This document shows, in pieces, positions 11,788 to 24,800 of a stretch of 64,000 nucleotides of DNA. A program made the position numbers and the translations under genes. This DNA is from Phylloscopus collybita (taxonomy: Eukaryota > Chordata > Aves > Passeriformes > Phylloscopidae): positions 25,252,001 to 25,316,000 of the forward strand of contig JAJNNQ010000026.1 in NCBI GenBank assembly GCA_027886175.1, read 5' to 3'. The notes beneath the pieces were generated by a model that ran no database searches, was not told the origin of the DNA, and worked only from the letters and a program-made list of their open reading frames with translations. Every line of letters begins with the position of its first letter. Within the stretch, counting starts at the first letter, position 1.

Positions 11788-14700
11788 TTTTCAATTTTCA
11801 CTCAAAAAAACCCTTGGTGATTCCAAGGCTATGTCTTGATTATGAATTTATTGGTGGGAAAGCAAATCTCTTTAGGTTTTTTTGTGAAATTGTTAGGTTA
11901 AAATTGACACATTTTACACAATTTCAGTAAAGTGCCCAGGGGAAAAAACGTGATTCAGGATACTGGTTTCCCAGTAGAGGGCACTGGAGAACTAATTCCA
12001 ACTCACTGTGCATTGCCAGGACCCTGTGTTGGAAGCACAAAGGGCTGGGTTATTTCACGTGAGGTTTTATAATCTGAATGCATATCAATCTGTGTGGGCT
12101 GTTAATAAAAATCTGAACATTTTTATCTATGTACATTGTTACACTCTCTTTTACAAGATTTTTAAACTAAACTCTGTAGGCTTACAACTGTTCAGTACCA
12201 TTTCTGTAATGAGTGCTGAACGATCTCTGCTTTTTGTTTCTGCAGTCCCAGCTTCAATGAAAGTGTTTATCATGGAGTGATGCTGCACAGGGAAGCATTA
12301 CTTTAGATATGCCTGCTTCACAGGGGACTTCAGCTTGTCTCTGATCATTAAATAAACCAATTTATATTGCTTTTCAGTAAATATAATGGCCACAAAATTT
12401 TACTTGACATTGTTAGGGGAAAAAGTGCTACCTAAAATAATCGTAATTTTCATTTTAGTTTTGGATTGATTAAACAAATATAAATTGCAGAACGTTTGTG
12501 CAGCAGTTTTTGGATAATTTTGACACCAAATTCAAATTCTGGTCAGATTTAACTAAGATTTCAGATTAACCCTTAATTTTTTAATTTTCTAGTGGCATTT
12601 GTGAATTAATTTGTAATTAGATAGCACTGGGAAAATACTTTCTTTAAATTTAAAATGCTTATTTTCTGAATTGTTTGTATTATGTCTATTATGTAGTTAA
12701 CTTTCAATACAATTTTTGGTGAACTCCTTCCTATTTTGAGAGATGCATTTTGCAAGTTGTTTTTAGGTTAGACCTTCTTTCCCCATCCCATTGCTCCATA
12801 AAGGATTGAGTCTGGAGTCTAAGGTGAGATCCTTTTTTAGCCCACAGAGCTGCAGTGCAACAGATTAACACCTGCTGAGATGCACATTTAACTCATTTTG
12901 CCAACTAAAGATTGGTGTGGTTAAACATAAACAAGCTCTGTCTAAACAGAAGGTGATCATTCAAGGTAAGCACTGTTTCTCTACCCTTTTCCTTTTCCAA
13001 GGAATAGCTAACAATTAATTAAGCATTTCTTTTGTTACTTTGTAAAAGCAGATGATGCTGCAGGCATAAACAAACAGCTTCTCTTTTAATAGAACTTACT
13101 AATTTGGAAACACACTCCATAGTTAGTGTGAGGAGTGTCATTGCAACCAGCAGCATCGCCCATTTTTAATTGAGACCAGTGCTTACCTCTTCCTGATTAA
13201 GTTGTAATTTGACCAAAGAGGAACTTGAGTTTCAGATGCAAACAGATCACAATGTGTCTTCCTCCTACTTTCCTTCTGCCTTCAGTTCCCCATGCTCCCC
13301 CAGCAGGTTCTCTTTGCCCCTGTTTTTCCACCTCTATTCTTGTTCCCTCCATGTAGCCTGTGGCCAGCACTATGCTCTCAATGCTGCCATGTCTTAAGCA
13401 GCTTTCACCATCACACCTCCAGATCACGGAGGACAGTGAAGGTCCTCCTTGATCCAATTCCTCTTGTAATGTCTTCCTGTAAAATTGCTGTCTTTCTCTG
13501 TTATTTCTCCTTCATCCTATGATAGCCTAGCCTACCCTGTGGTCCTCTGCATTTCTCTTTTCCAGGGACTCCCCATTCCCCTCCTCAGGCTCTTCCATGT
13601 TCTCACTAGGGTGTGAGACATTTCCCTGTTCCTCCCTGAATGCTGTTGGCTGCTTTTGGAGAGGAGTTTGCTCTTTGTAATTTGTGACTCTAAGGAGCAC
13701 ATGCACATGTCCTTTGACCTGCCAGTCAGCTGCCTGTCAGTACAGAAGTGATGCACAGTTCTCAGTCTGCTGGCCAGAAAAACCTGTGTTCTGACTGGAA
13801 ACCTCATGTTACTGGTGCTCTGCCTCGTACCCTGACGGTGTGGGCAGCATGCATGTGCAAGTTTTTCCTCAGGACTTGCTTGGCAGGAGGAAGGGATAAA
13901 TTCCAGGTGAAGGTTTCCACCACAGTAGTAGTATTTCGGTGCTTACCAGAGGTCTAGGAAGATAACACTATTACCCTGGTGATGAGTGAAATAATTGCAA
14001 ATTGACTTGCAAATTCAAGTCAAATGCCTTCACCACCAATATTTTTGCTATTGGATAGAAAACTTTAATCTGATTGATAGATAGGCAGGATGACAGCAAA
14101 TTTGTGATGGTGTTACATTAACTGATATTTGCAGTCTTTCCTCCATAGGGTTGTCCAGCTGGTGCTCTTCCCCCATCTGCAGTAACTCTAGCTGCAATCT
14201 ACAGTTTTAAGTCTTGCTCCATTGGAAGGCTTCATTTAAAGTGAGCTAACATGTTGGTGTTCCTGCTCTCTGCTCCTTATTCTGTAGGCTGCCCTGCTGT
14301 AATCCCCTTCACCTTTGCTTTCTTCTGGCCTCTGAGCCTTGCTGTCTGCCTTTCTCCCCTAGTTGTTCCCAGTATCCATGCTCATACCATCCCATACTCT
14401 ATTCTGTCTGACAGCCTCTCCAACAGCTTCAATATCCATCCATCCATTTATATGCTGTGCAGGATATACTTGCAGCTAGCATTCCCACCATTCTCCTGTG
14501 TCTCAGCTTATAACCCATGTGTCCCTCTTATGGGACTTATTGCTTTAGATCAGTGGGGCTACAAAAGTTAGGGCTGTTTGGACACCATTAACAGGCTTTA
14601 GGAGGCCAAAGGCACCTGACATTTTCCCCACTTCACAACATGAATCTCTTTTGGGAGGAAAAACAGCTCCTCAATAAAAATTGAAACAGAGTGAAATATG

Positions 14701-16133
14701 GAATTGCCTGATCCGAGCTCACTGTGCTCCAAAAACCTGCTGGGAATGAAACTTGCAAAGTAGAGTGGGGTGTGGAAGACAGCTTATTTAGAACTAAAAT
14801 CTGCTGCATCTGTATCTTCTGGAAAGGGAGCTGGGACAGTTCAATATTTTTGACAATTGACCCAACAAGGATCAATTACAGTTTCACATTTGCATTAATG
14901 CAGTAAAGCAAACCCCAAGCAGTAAAAAAGTTACGAGAATTCCCTAAAAACACTTTAAGGGATGAAATGGGAACTTTATTCTTTCTGGTTTTTTATTTTT
15001 CCTCTCAGACTGTACTATAGCAGAAAAATAAAAGTTTAGAGTGAGATGTAACTAAAATTGCAAAAGGATAAGCATTTTGAATTATCTCTGTTGAGCAGCC
15101 CTATTTCAAAGAAACACCACCCTGCATTATTGTTCTCTCCAGTCTTAAAAGCTCTCCCTGGCATTTAAACAACAGATCAATCACTTCAGCACTTCAGCTC
15201 CAGGCTAAGAAATCCTTCCTGCAATATTAGAGGGCAGGTAGGCTTTAAGCTTGATATTCTTTTCAACACAGTGATTGCAACTTGCAATTATAAATTTAAT
15301 CTTCCCTTATGAAACTGTAAGATCGTATTCTGATGTGGAACTCTAGATGCTAAAAATTTGCACTTACTTATGAAATACCTTAATTCCTAAGCAATGCAGC
15401 TTTATTGATATGCAAAACCATTCTGATGAAACATGATTAATATAGAGCTGAGATAGAATGACTTACTGCAAAAAAATAACATATGCAACACATGACCTCC
15501 CTCTGCGTTCACAGAATATAATTTTGAGCATATCCTGATTTCTTTATCTTAATTTGTTATTCCAAGCAGTTCCACTGTAAATTTAGTTCTGTTGATCTGC
15601 CTGGGATCTATGCCTAAGCCTGGTAGGCCTGGCAGAGAGGCTGCAGCTGGGATATGTTATTGACTTACGACCGGTTAGTGAACTGAATGGAACTTTCTCG
15701 GTTTCTCATGAGATCCATGCAAGCACTTCCAGCAGGAGGGCTCACGACTGCCAATCTATATCCTTGTTTGTTTGCTGTATTGTATACTGCATTGCTTTGG
15801 ATTGCCCTGCTAGGAACATAAGTGGTTTCTGTGTGACTCCTGAAGGTGGCCAGCGTCCAGGGTTTGTGGGCAGCTCCACCTGGAAAGAGGACTTACTCAG
15901 CCCTCTTTCTTGAGACAAAGTATTCATCAGATCCCACCTGAACAGGAAAGAAATACAAGCGAAATAATTTATTCATTCACAATTTCAAGCTTCTGTAGAG
16001 GCAACATTGTATCAAAATGCTTATTTTCTTTGAGGACACAATTTCCTTTTCTTGTTATTTGGAGTTTTGTTTTGTTTTCTGTAAGCTTTGCTGTTGCTGT
16101 CTGTTTGTGAATGCACACCTTGCTCTCTAACAG

Positions 16134-16285
16134 GACCCATCTCACGCAGCTCAATTTCTGAGCAGCCTTGTGCAGGCTTGTTTTGGACTGCTATCTCCTC
16201 CTGCAAGCAAAATAGCAACTTCTACTCAATCCTGCATGAAGGAGACGTGTCCAGCAGTTCTCTTCTGCTCCCCAAGGGAATAAAG
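16134..16285 (+). other. Candidate internal exon (unproven)
   Basis: A pyrimidine-rich run ending CTCTCTAACAG gives a plausible acceptor with a branch-like CTAAC, and the segment ends AAAG followed by GTAATG. The 152-bp segment is open in one plus frame across its full length, including residues SNFYSILHEGDVSSSSLLLP. The phase would be 1 at entry and 0 at exit. I do not recognise the peptide, and no partner exon was identified nearby. The splice-like sites are good, but chance cannot be excluded. Confidence 0.25.
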
Positions 16286-18103
16286 GTAATGCTTTTGACA
16301 AATGAAAAAATTCAGACCGTGACCAGAACAAATTAATTTAGTCTTTCCCAGCTAATTCATTCAATATTCAGATGTTGATATTAATTGCTACTTTTATAGA
16401 AGATGTTACATGTTATTTTTGTGATTCTGAATAAAAGAATAAAATTCAAAGTAAATAAAAACAATGAAAGAAATATACAGAAAATTTAAAACACGTTCAC
16501 CATGTCAATGAAGCTTATAACTCAGTCCAATTCAATGCAAACAAAACTTTCCACATAGTGTGGCTATGCCCTGCAGAAGGTAGTTTGCACTCGGTTTTGA
16601 TTGTTGATTGAAGACAACAATGTTGATTAAAGACAACAGCAGAATTTTTAGGAAACTCTGAAAGCCTGACTTGGAGCATTTTTTTTCTTAATATGTCTAA
16701 TTTAGGAGAAAACTGATATTTTAGAGGAGGGAATAAAAAAATAGTTCAAGAATAGTCAATAAGTCAAGTTAAATTGATTATTTTTCTCATGCTTTCCTCA
16801 GCCAGCTCCTCTAGCATTCAAAAGACACACTGTAGTATTTGCACTTCCTGAAGTTTGCTTTTATGCATATTTATGGTCCTACTTTTGATAACAGAATCTT
16901 ACAGAATTTTTTTTGAGTAATACACAAAGTAGGTGCTATAACCTCAAAGTAGCAATATTTTACAGGCTAAAGCTGGAAGGAATTCCACAGACTTGGAGCA
17001 ATATATTGGGATTTTCTTTTCTGCAAACTGTCCAGCATTTGTTTGTGTAAAAGAAACACTTCACATTTTACTCTGGTGTCATGGCAGAATGCTTTACCCT
17101 AGATTTGATAAAAGGTGTTCAAGAAGAAATATAATCCCACCTGTCCTAGGTGTGTAAACATGTATCTTCCATCAAGAGGTTCTTCTGCAGTCAGTGGCTA
17201 ATAAGGATAACCCTAAGGATTGCCCTATACAATAGAGAGGCTTAAACTGTAAATAAAGAAATTGCAGATTAGAATTGAAAAAACTAAAAAACTAAAATCC
17301 CATTTCAACATTAAGTTGCATGTCTGTCATGACTTTTCAAGGCAATTTCAAAGGTTGTCTAAATTGGGTATTCATGCAAATCAGGGAGGAAAGGAAAGAA
17401 CTGTGGTTTGGGTTGTAGTTCAAAGGTTCTAATCTGATAAACTTTCCATGTAAGCTTTGCAAGATTTGCTTTCTTTATGTCTCATTCTCTATTTGAATGG
17501 CTCCCTGTCTTGTATATTATCATGGTAAAGATTAATAAATACAAAGACATTGTAAGCATCTGTTCCATGATAAATGTTATATAGATGAAATCACATAACT
17601 CCCTCCCAGCTAGAAGCTGCTCTACTATGAAAATCAAGCCTTGGAGACAGATTAATTTCTATGTGATCTATATATTTGTCTTCAGTTACTAGTTCTGGAG
17701 GTCTTGGGCAGGGAGTTGAAAACTTGAATCTGAATTCTCGCACCAATTGCTTTGTCTCAGTTCTTTTGTCTGTATTTTTTGTTTTGCTGGGGTTTTTTTT
17801 GCCTGTGAAAGTTTTTAGCAATGAATACATCAGATTCTTAGTTCTAAGAGGGAGTGCAAATAGAGTGTATACTTTAAGCTATAGAGGATATCAGGAAGAC
17901 CTAGCTGTAATCTATAGTAATTAAAGATTATTGTAGTTAGTGCATTCATGAAGCAGCACAGACTTAAATTTAGGAGCAGATAGGCTAAGTACTATGTCCA
18001 CATGGATGATTTCAACAGTAGGAAATGAGCTGGAGTCCCTGGAAGGTACATATACAACCATGTGAGAGGAAAAAGGTTACGTAAGTCTTAAGGGGACTTT
18101 CCC

Positions 18104-18116
18104 TTTTTTTTTTTTT
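18104..18116. repeat. T13 homopolymer
   Basis: Uninterrupted run of 13 T's following CCC. Confidence 0.9.
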
Positions 18117-18970
18117 AAGTCAGAAACTTTTCCCAAAGCATTTAGATTTAGAGGCTGATAATGTTAATGGATGGAACAGAAATATGGTACAATTTCTCCA
18201 AGACATCTCTTCCTTTCTCCTCACTCAAGCTAAATATAGCCCTACTTAAGGAAAAGAAGTCAGTATTGTAAGAGACGGATTACAGTTGCTACTTTCTACA
18301 TTTTCACTGCTGTCTAAGGACCCTGTGAAATTTATTTTGGCAAATGTGTCAAACGATTTTGAGTTGGCTGAGCCCACACTTCACTGTGGCCATATGAGGG
18401 GCAAGAAGTAAAGAGACAAGGATGGGACACTGAGGTCTCTCAGGAGACAAAATTATTTTTGGAGCTTATGATGCTGCACATGTGACAGAAAACCAGTGGG
18501 AATGAGATGGACAGCATTGCATGAGGGTCATTCAGTACCAGGTGCATCCACAGTACCACTGGTTGGGAAGGTAAGACAGCAGCATGGCTTTGTGTTCCAA
18601 GGTCTTTGTCAGCCTGCGTCAGCAAATTATCTTTGCACCAAAATACGAAAATCTCCTGTAAATCTGCCATTACTCTTCACTTGCCCTTATTTTTTAAAAC
18701 CAAGTTGCTTATAGCTGGTATGAATTTAACTATAGGGTGTTGAAAGTAAACCATAAAAATATCTGGAAATAACCTCAAGCAACTTATAGACCTAAAACTT
18801 CTCATGTTTTATTCTGATATCTCAAGAGATCTTAACAAAATAAAATTTCTGCTTGTGGGACCAGTTTGGATGAGACGTAAAGCAAAGTCTGAAGTTTTTT
18901 TGATGTTATGGAAATTTACAGCAAGCCCCAAAACATGGATCAGGGCTGGAAAGAGGTGAGGGATTCAGGA

Positions 18971-18986
18971 AATAATAATAATAATA
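18971..18986. repeat. (AAT)n microsatellite
   Basis: About five tandem AAT units. Confidence 0.8.
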
Positions 18987-21510
18987 TTGGTTGTTACAAT
19001 GTTCTGTAGTTCAATCTGCAAGGATGGAAAATTTTCAACATGTGTCTCTGGTAAGGCCAGTGTGTTTTTTGCTTTTCTTTTCTACACTTTTCACTGAAAA
19101 CGCTGCTGAAATCAGGCAGCTAATGCAATTATCATTAAAAACATAGGGTAAAATTTCAGATTAGGAAAAGACAGAAATTGCATGGATACTTTTGGAATTT
19201 GACTGTTCAGCTGGGCCTGCTGATCTGCATGCTGTAGCTTTTGAGGCTGAATGAGACGCATCTGAGCAGCCCCAAATGCATTTACAGTCAAAGTGGCATT
19301 GCGTGTGCCCATGTGTGTATGTACTCACACATGTGCTTGGGACAGATTAGTGACCAGAATAAACAGGTACCACAGAAGAAGGAAAAGTGCTGAAGGTAGA
19401 AAATGGTGATGTATTGAGTATAGGCTGGTGGTGATAGTATCTAAAAACCAATAAGGTAGGGAAAAACATTCTGGGTATTTAAAATTAAAATATCCAATCT
19501 TTATGTTGCCTTGATTGTTCTTTACAGAAATAGCTCGTTTGTGGCAATTCTATTTTTGTTTGCTATTTCTGTCTTCTGAGGGCATTAATATAGTGCAACT
19601 ACCTTTATCGAAAGGCCATTAGATGAAGACAGACCACAATAACAAGCATTTTTAATCAATTTATAAACTAACAAGACAATTAAGGCAAGAAGATTCCACT
19701 GAAGAGACAACATTTGTCAACATCTTCTGATTCACGTATTTCAGATGCTGCAGGATAAGGGCTGTCAGTAATTACTGACATTAAAAACAATGACCATTGT
19801 AAAATGATTTTCTGATTCACTTGACTCTATAAGGCCAGTAATATGTTGCTAATGAAGTACCCAGGGTGTATAGCACGGCCTTTTCTGGGACTCTGAGAAA
19901 CAACCACCCATATGTACAGCAAATGTCTTTGGCAACCCTCTGTGGCCTTAACTAGAGTTTTTGTGCTATTATGGTGTTATGACTAAATCATAATATTATT
20001 TAAACATCATTTTTCTATATCTATTTTATTGTCTCTAGTGGTAGACACAGAGACTGGTGAGCTAGAATATATTAACATTTCAGAGTAATAATAGAAGAAA
20101 GCAATTATCTTTGGGCATAAAAATATTTGTAATTAGTGAGTAAAGTGGGAATGGACAGACAATGATGAATTATTATTCTGTAGCTTAATCAGACAGCCAG
20201 AGAGCTGCTCTGCAAGAGGAGTTTTCACCCAAGAAAGTGCATTGGCTGATTGAGTCAAATGTAGAAAATGAGGAGAAATGGTCGACTTCCTTGAGCTGAA
20301 CCTTTGCACTACCAGTTAAAAAAATACATTAGCCCATCATTTCTTTGAAGTCACAGTGATGCTGTAAAGATCTAAACATAAAACAACACGCTTTCAAGAC
20401 AGTATATAATAGAGGCAGTAACATAAAATCTTCTCTTTAATTGGAGGCCTCCGGGGCAAGTATGGAAAAATGCTCACATGATATAGACTGAATACAGTTT
20501 TGTAAGTTTAGCAAATTAGCATAATGGCCAAGAACCCCCAGGTAGAAGCACAGGTGATGAGGAATTCTCCCCCTTGGTTCAACCCTTCTCTGGAGCTCCC
20601 CTTTTGCTAGTTGTTTATGAGAAAGTATCTTGGAAGAGTGGCTTGTCCTTAGTTCCCAGTGGCCTTTAGGAATGTGCTTTGTCTTTCTGTCTAGCAGAGT
20701 GGGTAAAATGTTAGCTACAAATCTATATAATTATACTATAATAAGCCATAGAGTTACAAGTATATGTGATTTAAAAACAAAAATCAGTTTGGCATCAACT
20801 AGAAGACTTGGAGTTTGCTAAAAGTTAATGTAATATTTTCTTTACTCTGTCTTAAGATCCTATCAAACCAAAAGTAACTTAATATCTATGGACTGTTCAG
20901 TGGCTTTTCTTTCACTGTACGCCAGTCTTTTTCAGTCACATGAGAAGATTTGAATGGACACTGCTTCTATGGTACTATCACCAGCCTCTACTTCCAGATA
21001 AACCTATACATAACTCTAGATTTTTGCTGTGGCCTACTTGGTACTTGCTGTTTTCCAGATCTGAAGAGGAGAAGAGAGAATTATATCTGCTACTTGCTTG
21101 CCTTATGTGAATGAGCAGAGCTTCTTACCACTTCAAACTGCATCCATGGCCCTGCTCTATCCTGCGCTAATTTTCAGGTCAAATATAACATATTTCATTC
21201 TAATAATGAAAGATTAAACCAGATGGTATTGGAAACTGAGTGTAATTTAGGTGCTACATTACACAGTATCTATCACATGATAAACAAGACCTATTTGCAT
21301 ATTGAGAGTCTTGATAGCTCTACACAGAGCCAAAATGAACTGGATAATTCATCATCATTTTCTATCAGCACACAGTGAGGTGCAGGCTAATGCAGCTCCA
21401 GTGTATACATGCTTCTCAGGCAAACAAAGGCAGACCCACAGCTCAATAGCAGCTCCTGAGCACTGGCATTTGGAGTCTGTGTGCCAGGTCACAGCAGGCA
21501 TGCTGACTTC

Positions 21511-21862
21511 TGTCATAGTTTAATAACAGCCAGCAACTAAGTACCACACAGACACTCCCCACTGCCTCTCCCCCCAACTGGGAGGGGAAGGAGAATTGAA
21601 GAAAACGTAAAACCCATGGGTTGAGATAAGGACAGTTTAATAACTGAAATAATGTGAAATATAGCACTAATTAATAATAATGAAAAGGCAGATAAAAATA
21701 CAGAGGATAAAACCCAAGAAAGGAAAGTGGTGCACAAAACAATTGCTTACCGCCTGCTGACTAATGCGCAGCCTGTCCCTAAGCAGCAATTGGCTCCTCA
21801 CAGCATATAAATTCCTCCAGTTTATATACTGGGCATGTTCTATGGTATGTAATTTCCCCAGG
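21511..21862 (-). mobile_element. ERVL-like LTR, minus strand, decayed; right end uncertain
   Basis: Read on the minus strand, the element ends in ...AACTATGACA at 21511, matching the U5 end of a large avian LTR group. Going upstream there is a GGGGAG-rich stretch, an AACCCATGGG block, and ATTAAACTGTCC, which holds an ATTAAA polyadenylation variant near 21628-21635. A TATATAAA box follows at 21821-21828, inside CAGTATATAAACTGG. Past about 21862 I can no longer align the U3, so the true 5' end may lie further right. No target duplication was found. Several positions where I expect CpG in the family read TG or CA, suggesting an old copy. Confidence 0.72.
21821..21828 (-). promoter_or_regulatory. 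LTR TATA box (TATATAAA on minus strand)
   Basis: Plus-strand TTTATATA lies within the minus-strand LTR, about 190 bases upstream of its polyadenylation signal. It is well preserved relative to the surrounding decay. Confidence 0.55.
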
Positions 21863-24800
21863 GTGTGCTGTGTAGAGCAGGGCAATCCCTGACACAGATG
21901 TGCTGATATCCATTGGGATGCCTTCTCTTTGTCACGTGGCGTGCCTGGGCACCTTGTATAACACATGATAAAGCAAGGTACCTGAAAACAGTGAGCACAC
22001 TGAGTTGAGAGTTTCCTTGGTTAGCCAACAAAAACCCTTTTGTGCAGCAGTTGGGAAATATTTGCATCTTGCTGTCTTTTGCAACTAGAAATTCTTGCCA
22101 GAGTGGGTCACCCAGATAAAAGCTTTCTGAAAATTGTGGTTCTTTCTCCTATCTCCTTTCATGACAAGCTTTAGGTGTTTGCCCTGAAAGCCAGGCTTAG
22201 GACCTTCTAGATGACACTGGTAGCCACCAGACTAGTAAGTATTTTTGGACGGCTGTTCTCCATCCTGCCAGGTGATGACATTTCATTTTCCATCCAATTT
22301 GTGGTGGGCTAAAGAGGTTCCCAGGATAGTTGGAGTAAAGATGTCAGCTTGTTTGGAGAATGGTTGTTTTCATATGGTACAACATACATACCGGGTGAAA
22401 GTGCTAGGAGTCTATGCAGGATAAAGATGATCACCAGGAGATTCCTACTGGTCTCTGCCATTGATGGCACCAAGTAGTAGTTCGAATGGATTAGAACAAT
22501 CCTCTAAAGGAAAAAGAAAAATTAAATCCCAGTTGAAAGCCACATATTTTTTTGTTTTCCATACCTGATATTTGAAGATATGCATCAAGTCCATGGATAC
22601 CCTCTCGGAAGGACATCCTCAAGGTACCTGGATATCCTCAGCTACCAAAGTACTGTAGAGATCAAATCTCTCCTGCTGACAGCATAGTGATTGCTTTCAC
22701 CTCTGGCTGTGTTTTCAAAATCCCCAGGAAAAATTTCAGAGGCAAAGAAGGGCAGTTTGGCAGCAGACAGGGGCGTATGGTGAGTTCCACTGAGGAGACA
22801 AAAATTGTCTCTGAAAGCAGAAGAGATATGAAGTGTGGAAAGAAGAACAATTATGCAGTTTAGAAAGAGGATGTTGAACACATTAGTCATTAACTCCTAG
22901 AGGAGGTACTGTAGTTTGAAGGGAAATTGAACTCCCTTTTCAGTGATATAAATTGTTATAAGTACACTTAACTTTATTAGGGACACCAAAAGAGGTTAAC
23001 TGATGGTAGACAAGGATCACAGACAAGCTTTCTTTATTCAATATTGAGGCTAATGTGAACAAAGACAGCTTTTCTCATGTGACTACAAGGAGGGCAATTA
23101 GTGGCTCCCATGGTCTAACTCACCTGGGAATAGCAAGAAGGTCATGCTGACCAAATCTCCATCTGAGATAAGTAGCATAAATGAATTTTACCTGTATTTC
23201 TCAATGATCTTGTGAGAAATCTGAAGAACTGAGAGCTTTCAACCCATGTCTGTCAACTGATGTGGTGGCCACAGGGTTTGGGCTAGCCTTGTTGCTACCC
23301 CAGCTTGGGCCTTGTGGCCTTACAGAGATTCTGGGCTTGGGCCTTACCAGTGAAACCCTGCTGGTCCCACTGTCACTGCCAGTGGTCCCACTGTTTCTTG
23401 TTGGGCAGCTGGTCTGCACTGACTGTCTGTGGTAGCTAGTGGGGTTTGATGGTGGTGAAGGAGCTCCCAAGAGACATCACAGTATTGTGGTGAGGTCCCT
23501 GAAACTGGTGAGAGATTCAGTTAATATGTGTGAAACAGCCACCAGCCCTTCCAAGGTCAGAACTGCTAGGGAGAGCAGATAACTAATGTAATTTGCTTCT
23601 GTTTTCTGTTTGCTAATTATGTTATTCCTTTTAATTTATTCCTTATGCACTGAATAATTTCTGCAAGTTCTTAGTCTATAGCTTGCACAAGATTTTGCTG
23701 TTTCAGCAAATGCTCCTCCATAAACCTGCAGGCTAAACAGACATAGAAAATGAAGGTAAAATGTGAGGGAACATACCAGAAGAGGATAAAAACTATTTTT
23801 GTGATGGTATTTGTATTTGTTTCACCCTTCCAGGTCACTCTATGAGGAAACAACACAGGATCTTGACTGGTGGGAGAGCACCAAGTTGCTTGCAGGGCTG
23901 CTGGGGAGACTGTTGACTTCATTCATGTAGAGGGCAGCTTCTATACTGTCCCAGGAGATCACAGCCTGTGCTGGGCTGCAGCAACACACTGCTGAATATT
24001 AGGGAAAAAATATCCCCTCAATTTCTTCTGGTCTTTACTGTGCCATTACTGTGGATTCGTCTCTGATGGAATCACGTTTGAGTGATCTGCTGGTTCTGTC
24101 ACACAGGCAACACATGAAATTCCTCACTTGAGTTCAGTGTCATGACTGTCTCATTCTGAAGCAGCTCATGCTGGGCATGCCTATGTGCCTCTCCTCTGAA
24201 GGACTCAGCACGAGGCTGCACAAGTTTGGCTATATTGCCAGATGCTTTTTTCCCTCCTCTCTTTGCATTTGCTCACTCTGCTATCAAGCTTCACTGCTCA
24301 GGCACTAAACAAACACTAAGTATTCAGTGCCAGTCCTTAGTTTCTGCACTTCAGGCAAATAACTACCTGTGGGATTAAGCCCTAATTGAAAGAGTATTTA
24401 GGCATGACTTGGTGATTGCTTTTCAGGACCTTATTCTAAGCCCCATCAGAAGACAAAGGCAGCTGAGGGCATTAAGGCTCATAGATGGTGCTTGATGTGT
24501 CATAAATTTGGACCTTACAGTGACTAAGCTTTCTGAGAGTTATGTTTAAATCAAGTGACAAAACCAGCTTGGAAGTTAAACAGTGATTAAGTCTTTGATC
24601 CCATATCTGAGGAGGCTAAAGAACTCAGCCAAGAAGTATTTTAAAATGAATTTAACTACTTTCTGCACACAGTAGGAGATGAGAAACAAGGAATGCATTT
24701 TGGAGAGGATGTTTACCATATTTTCACACTTACAGCTAGCATGATAGCTGGAAGGAAATACTTGCTTATTCATCCTTTCAAGTTATAAGTGAGTGTGGGT

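Larger units (their letters stand above)
11319..16133. other. Unique sequence with simple repeats
   Basis: No gene is supported. It holds simple repeats at 11531-11587 and 11712-11787, a pyrimidine-rich region near 13260-13560, several TAATTA-rich stretches (such as 13010-13025), and a small CpG-containing patch at 15668-15703. The 91-106 codon frames near 13.5 and 14.3 kb match nothing known. Confidence 0.55.
16286..21510. other. Unique sequence with minor simple repeats
   Basis: AT-rich DNA with a T13 run (18104-18116) and an (AAT)n tract (18971-18986). Around 19300-19330 there is a CATGTGTG/CACACATG inverted repeat. No gene or interspersed repeat is recognised. Confidence 0.55.
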
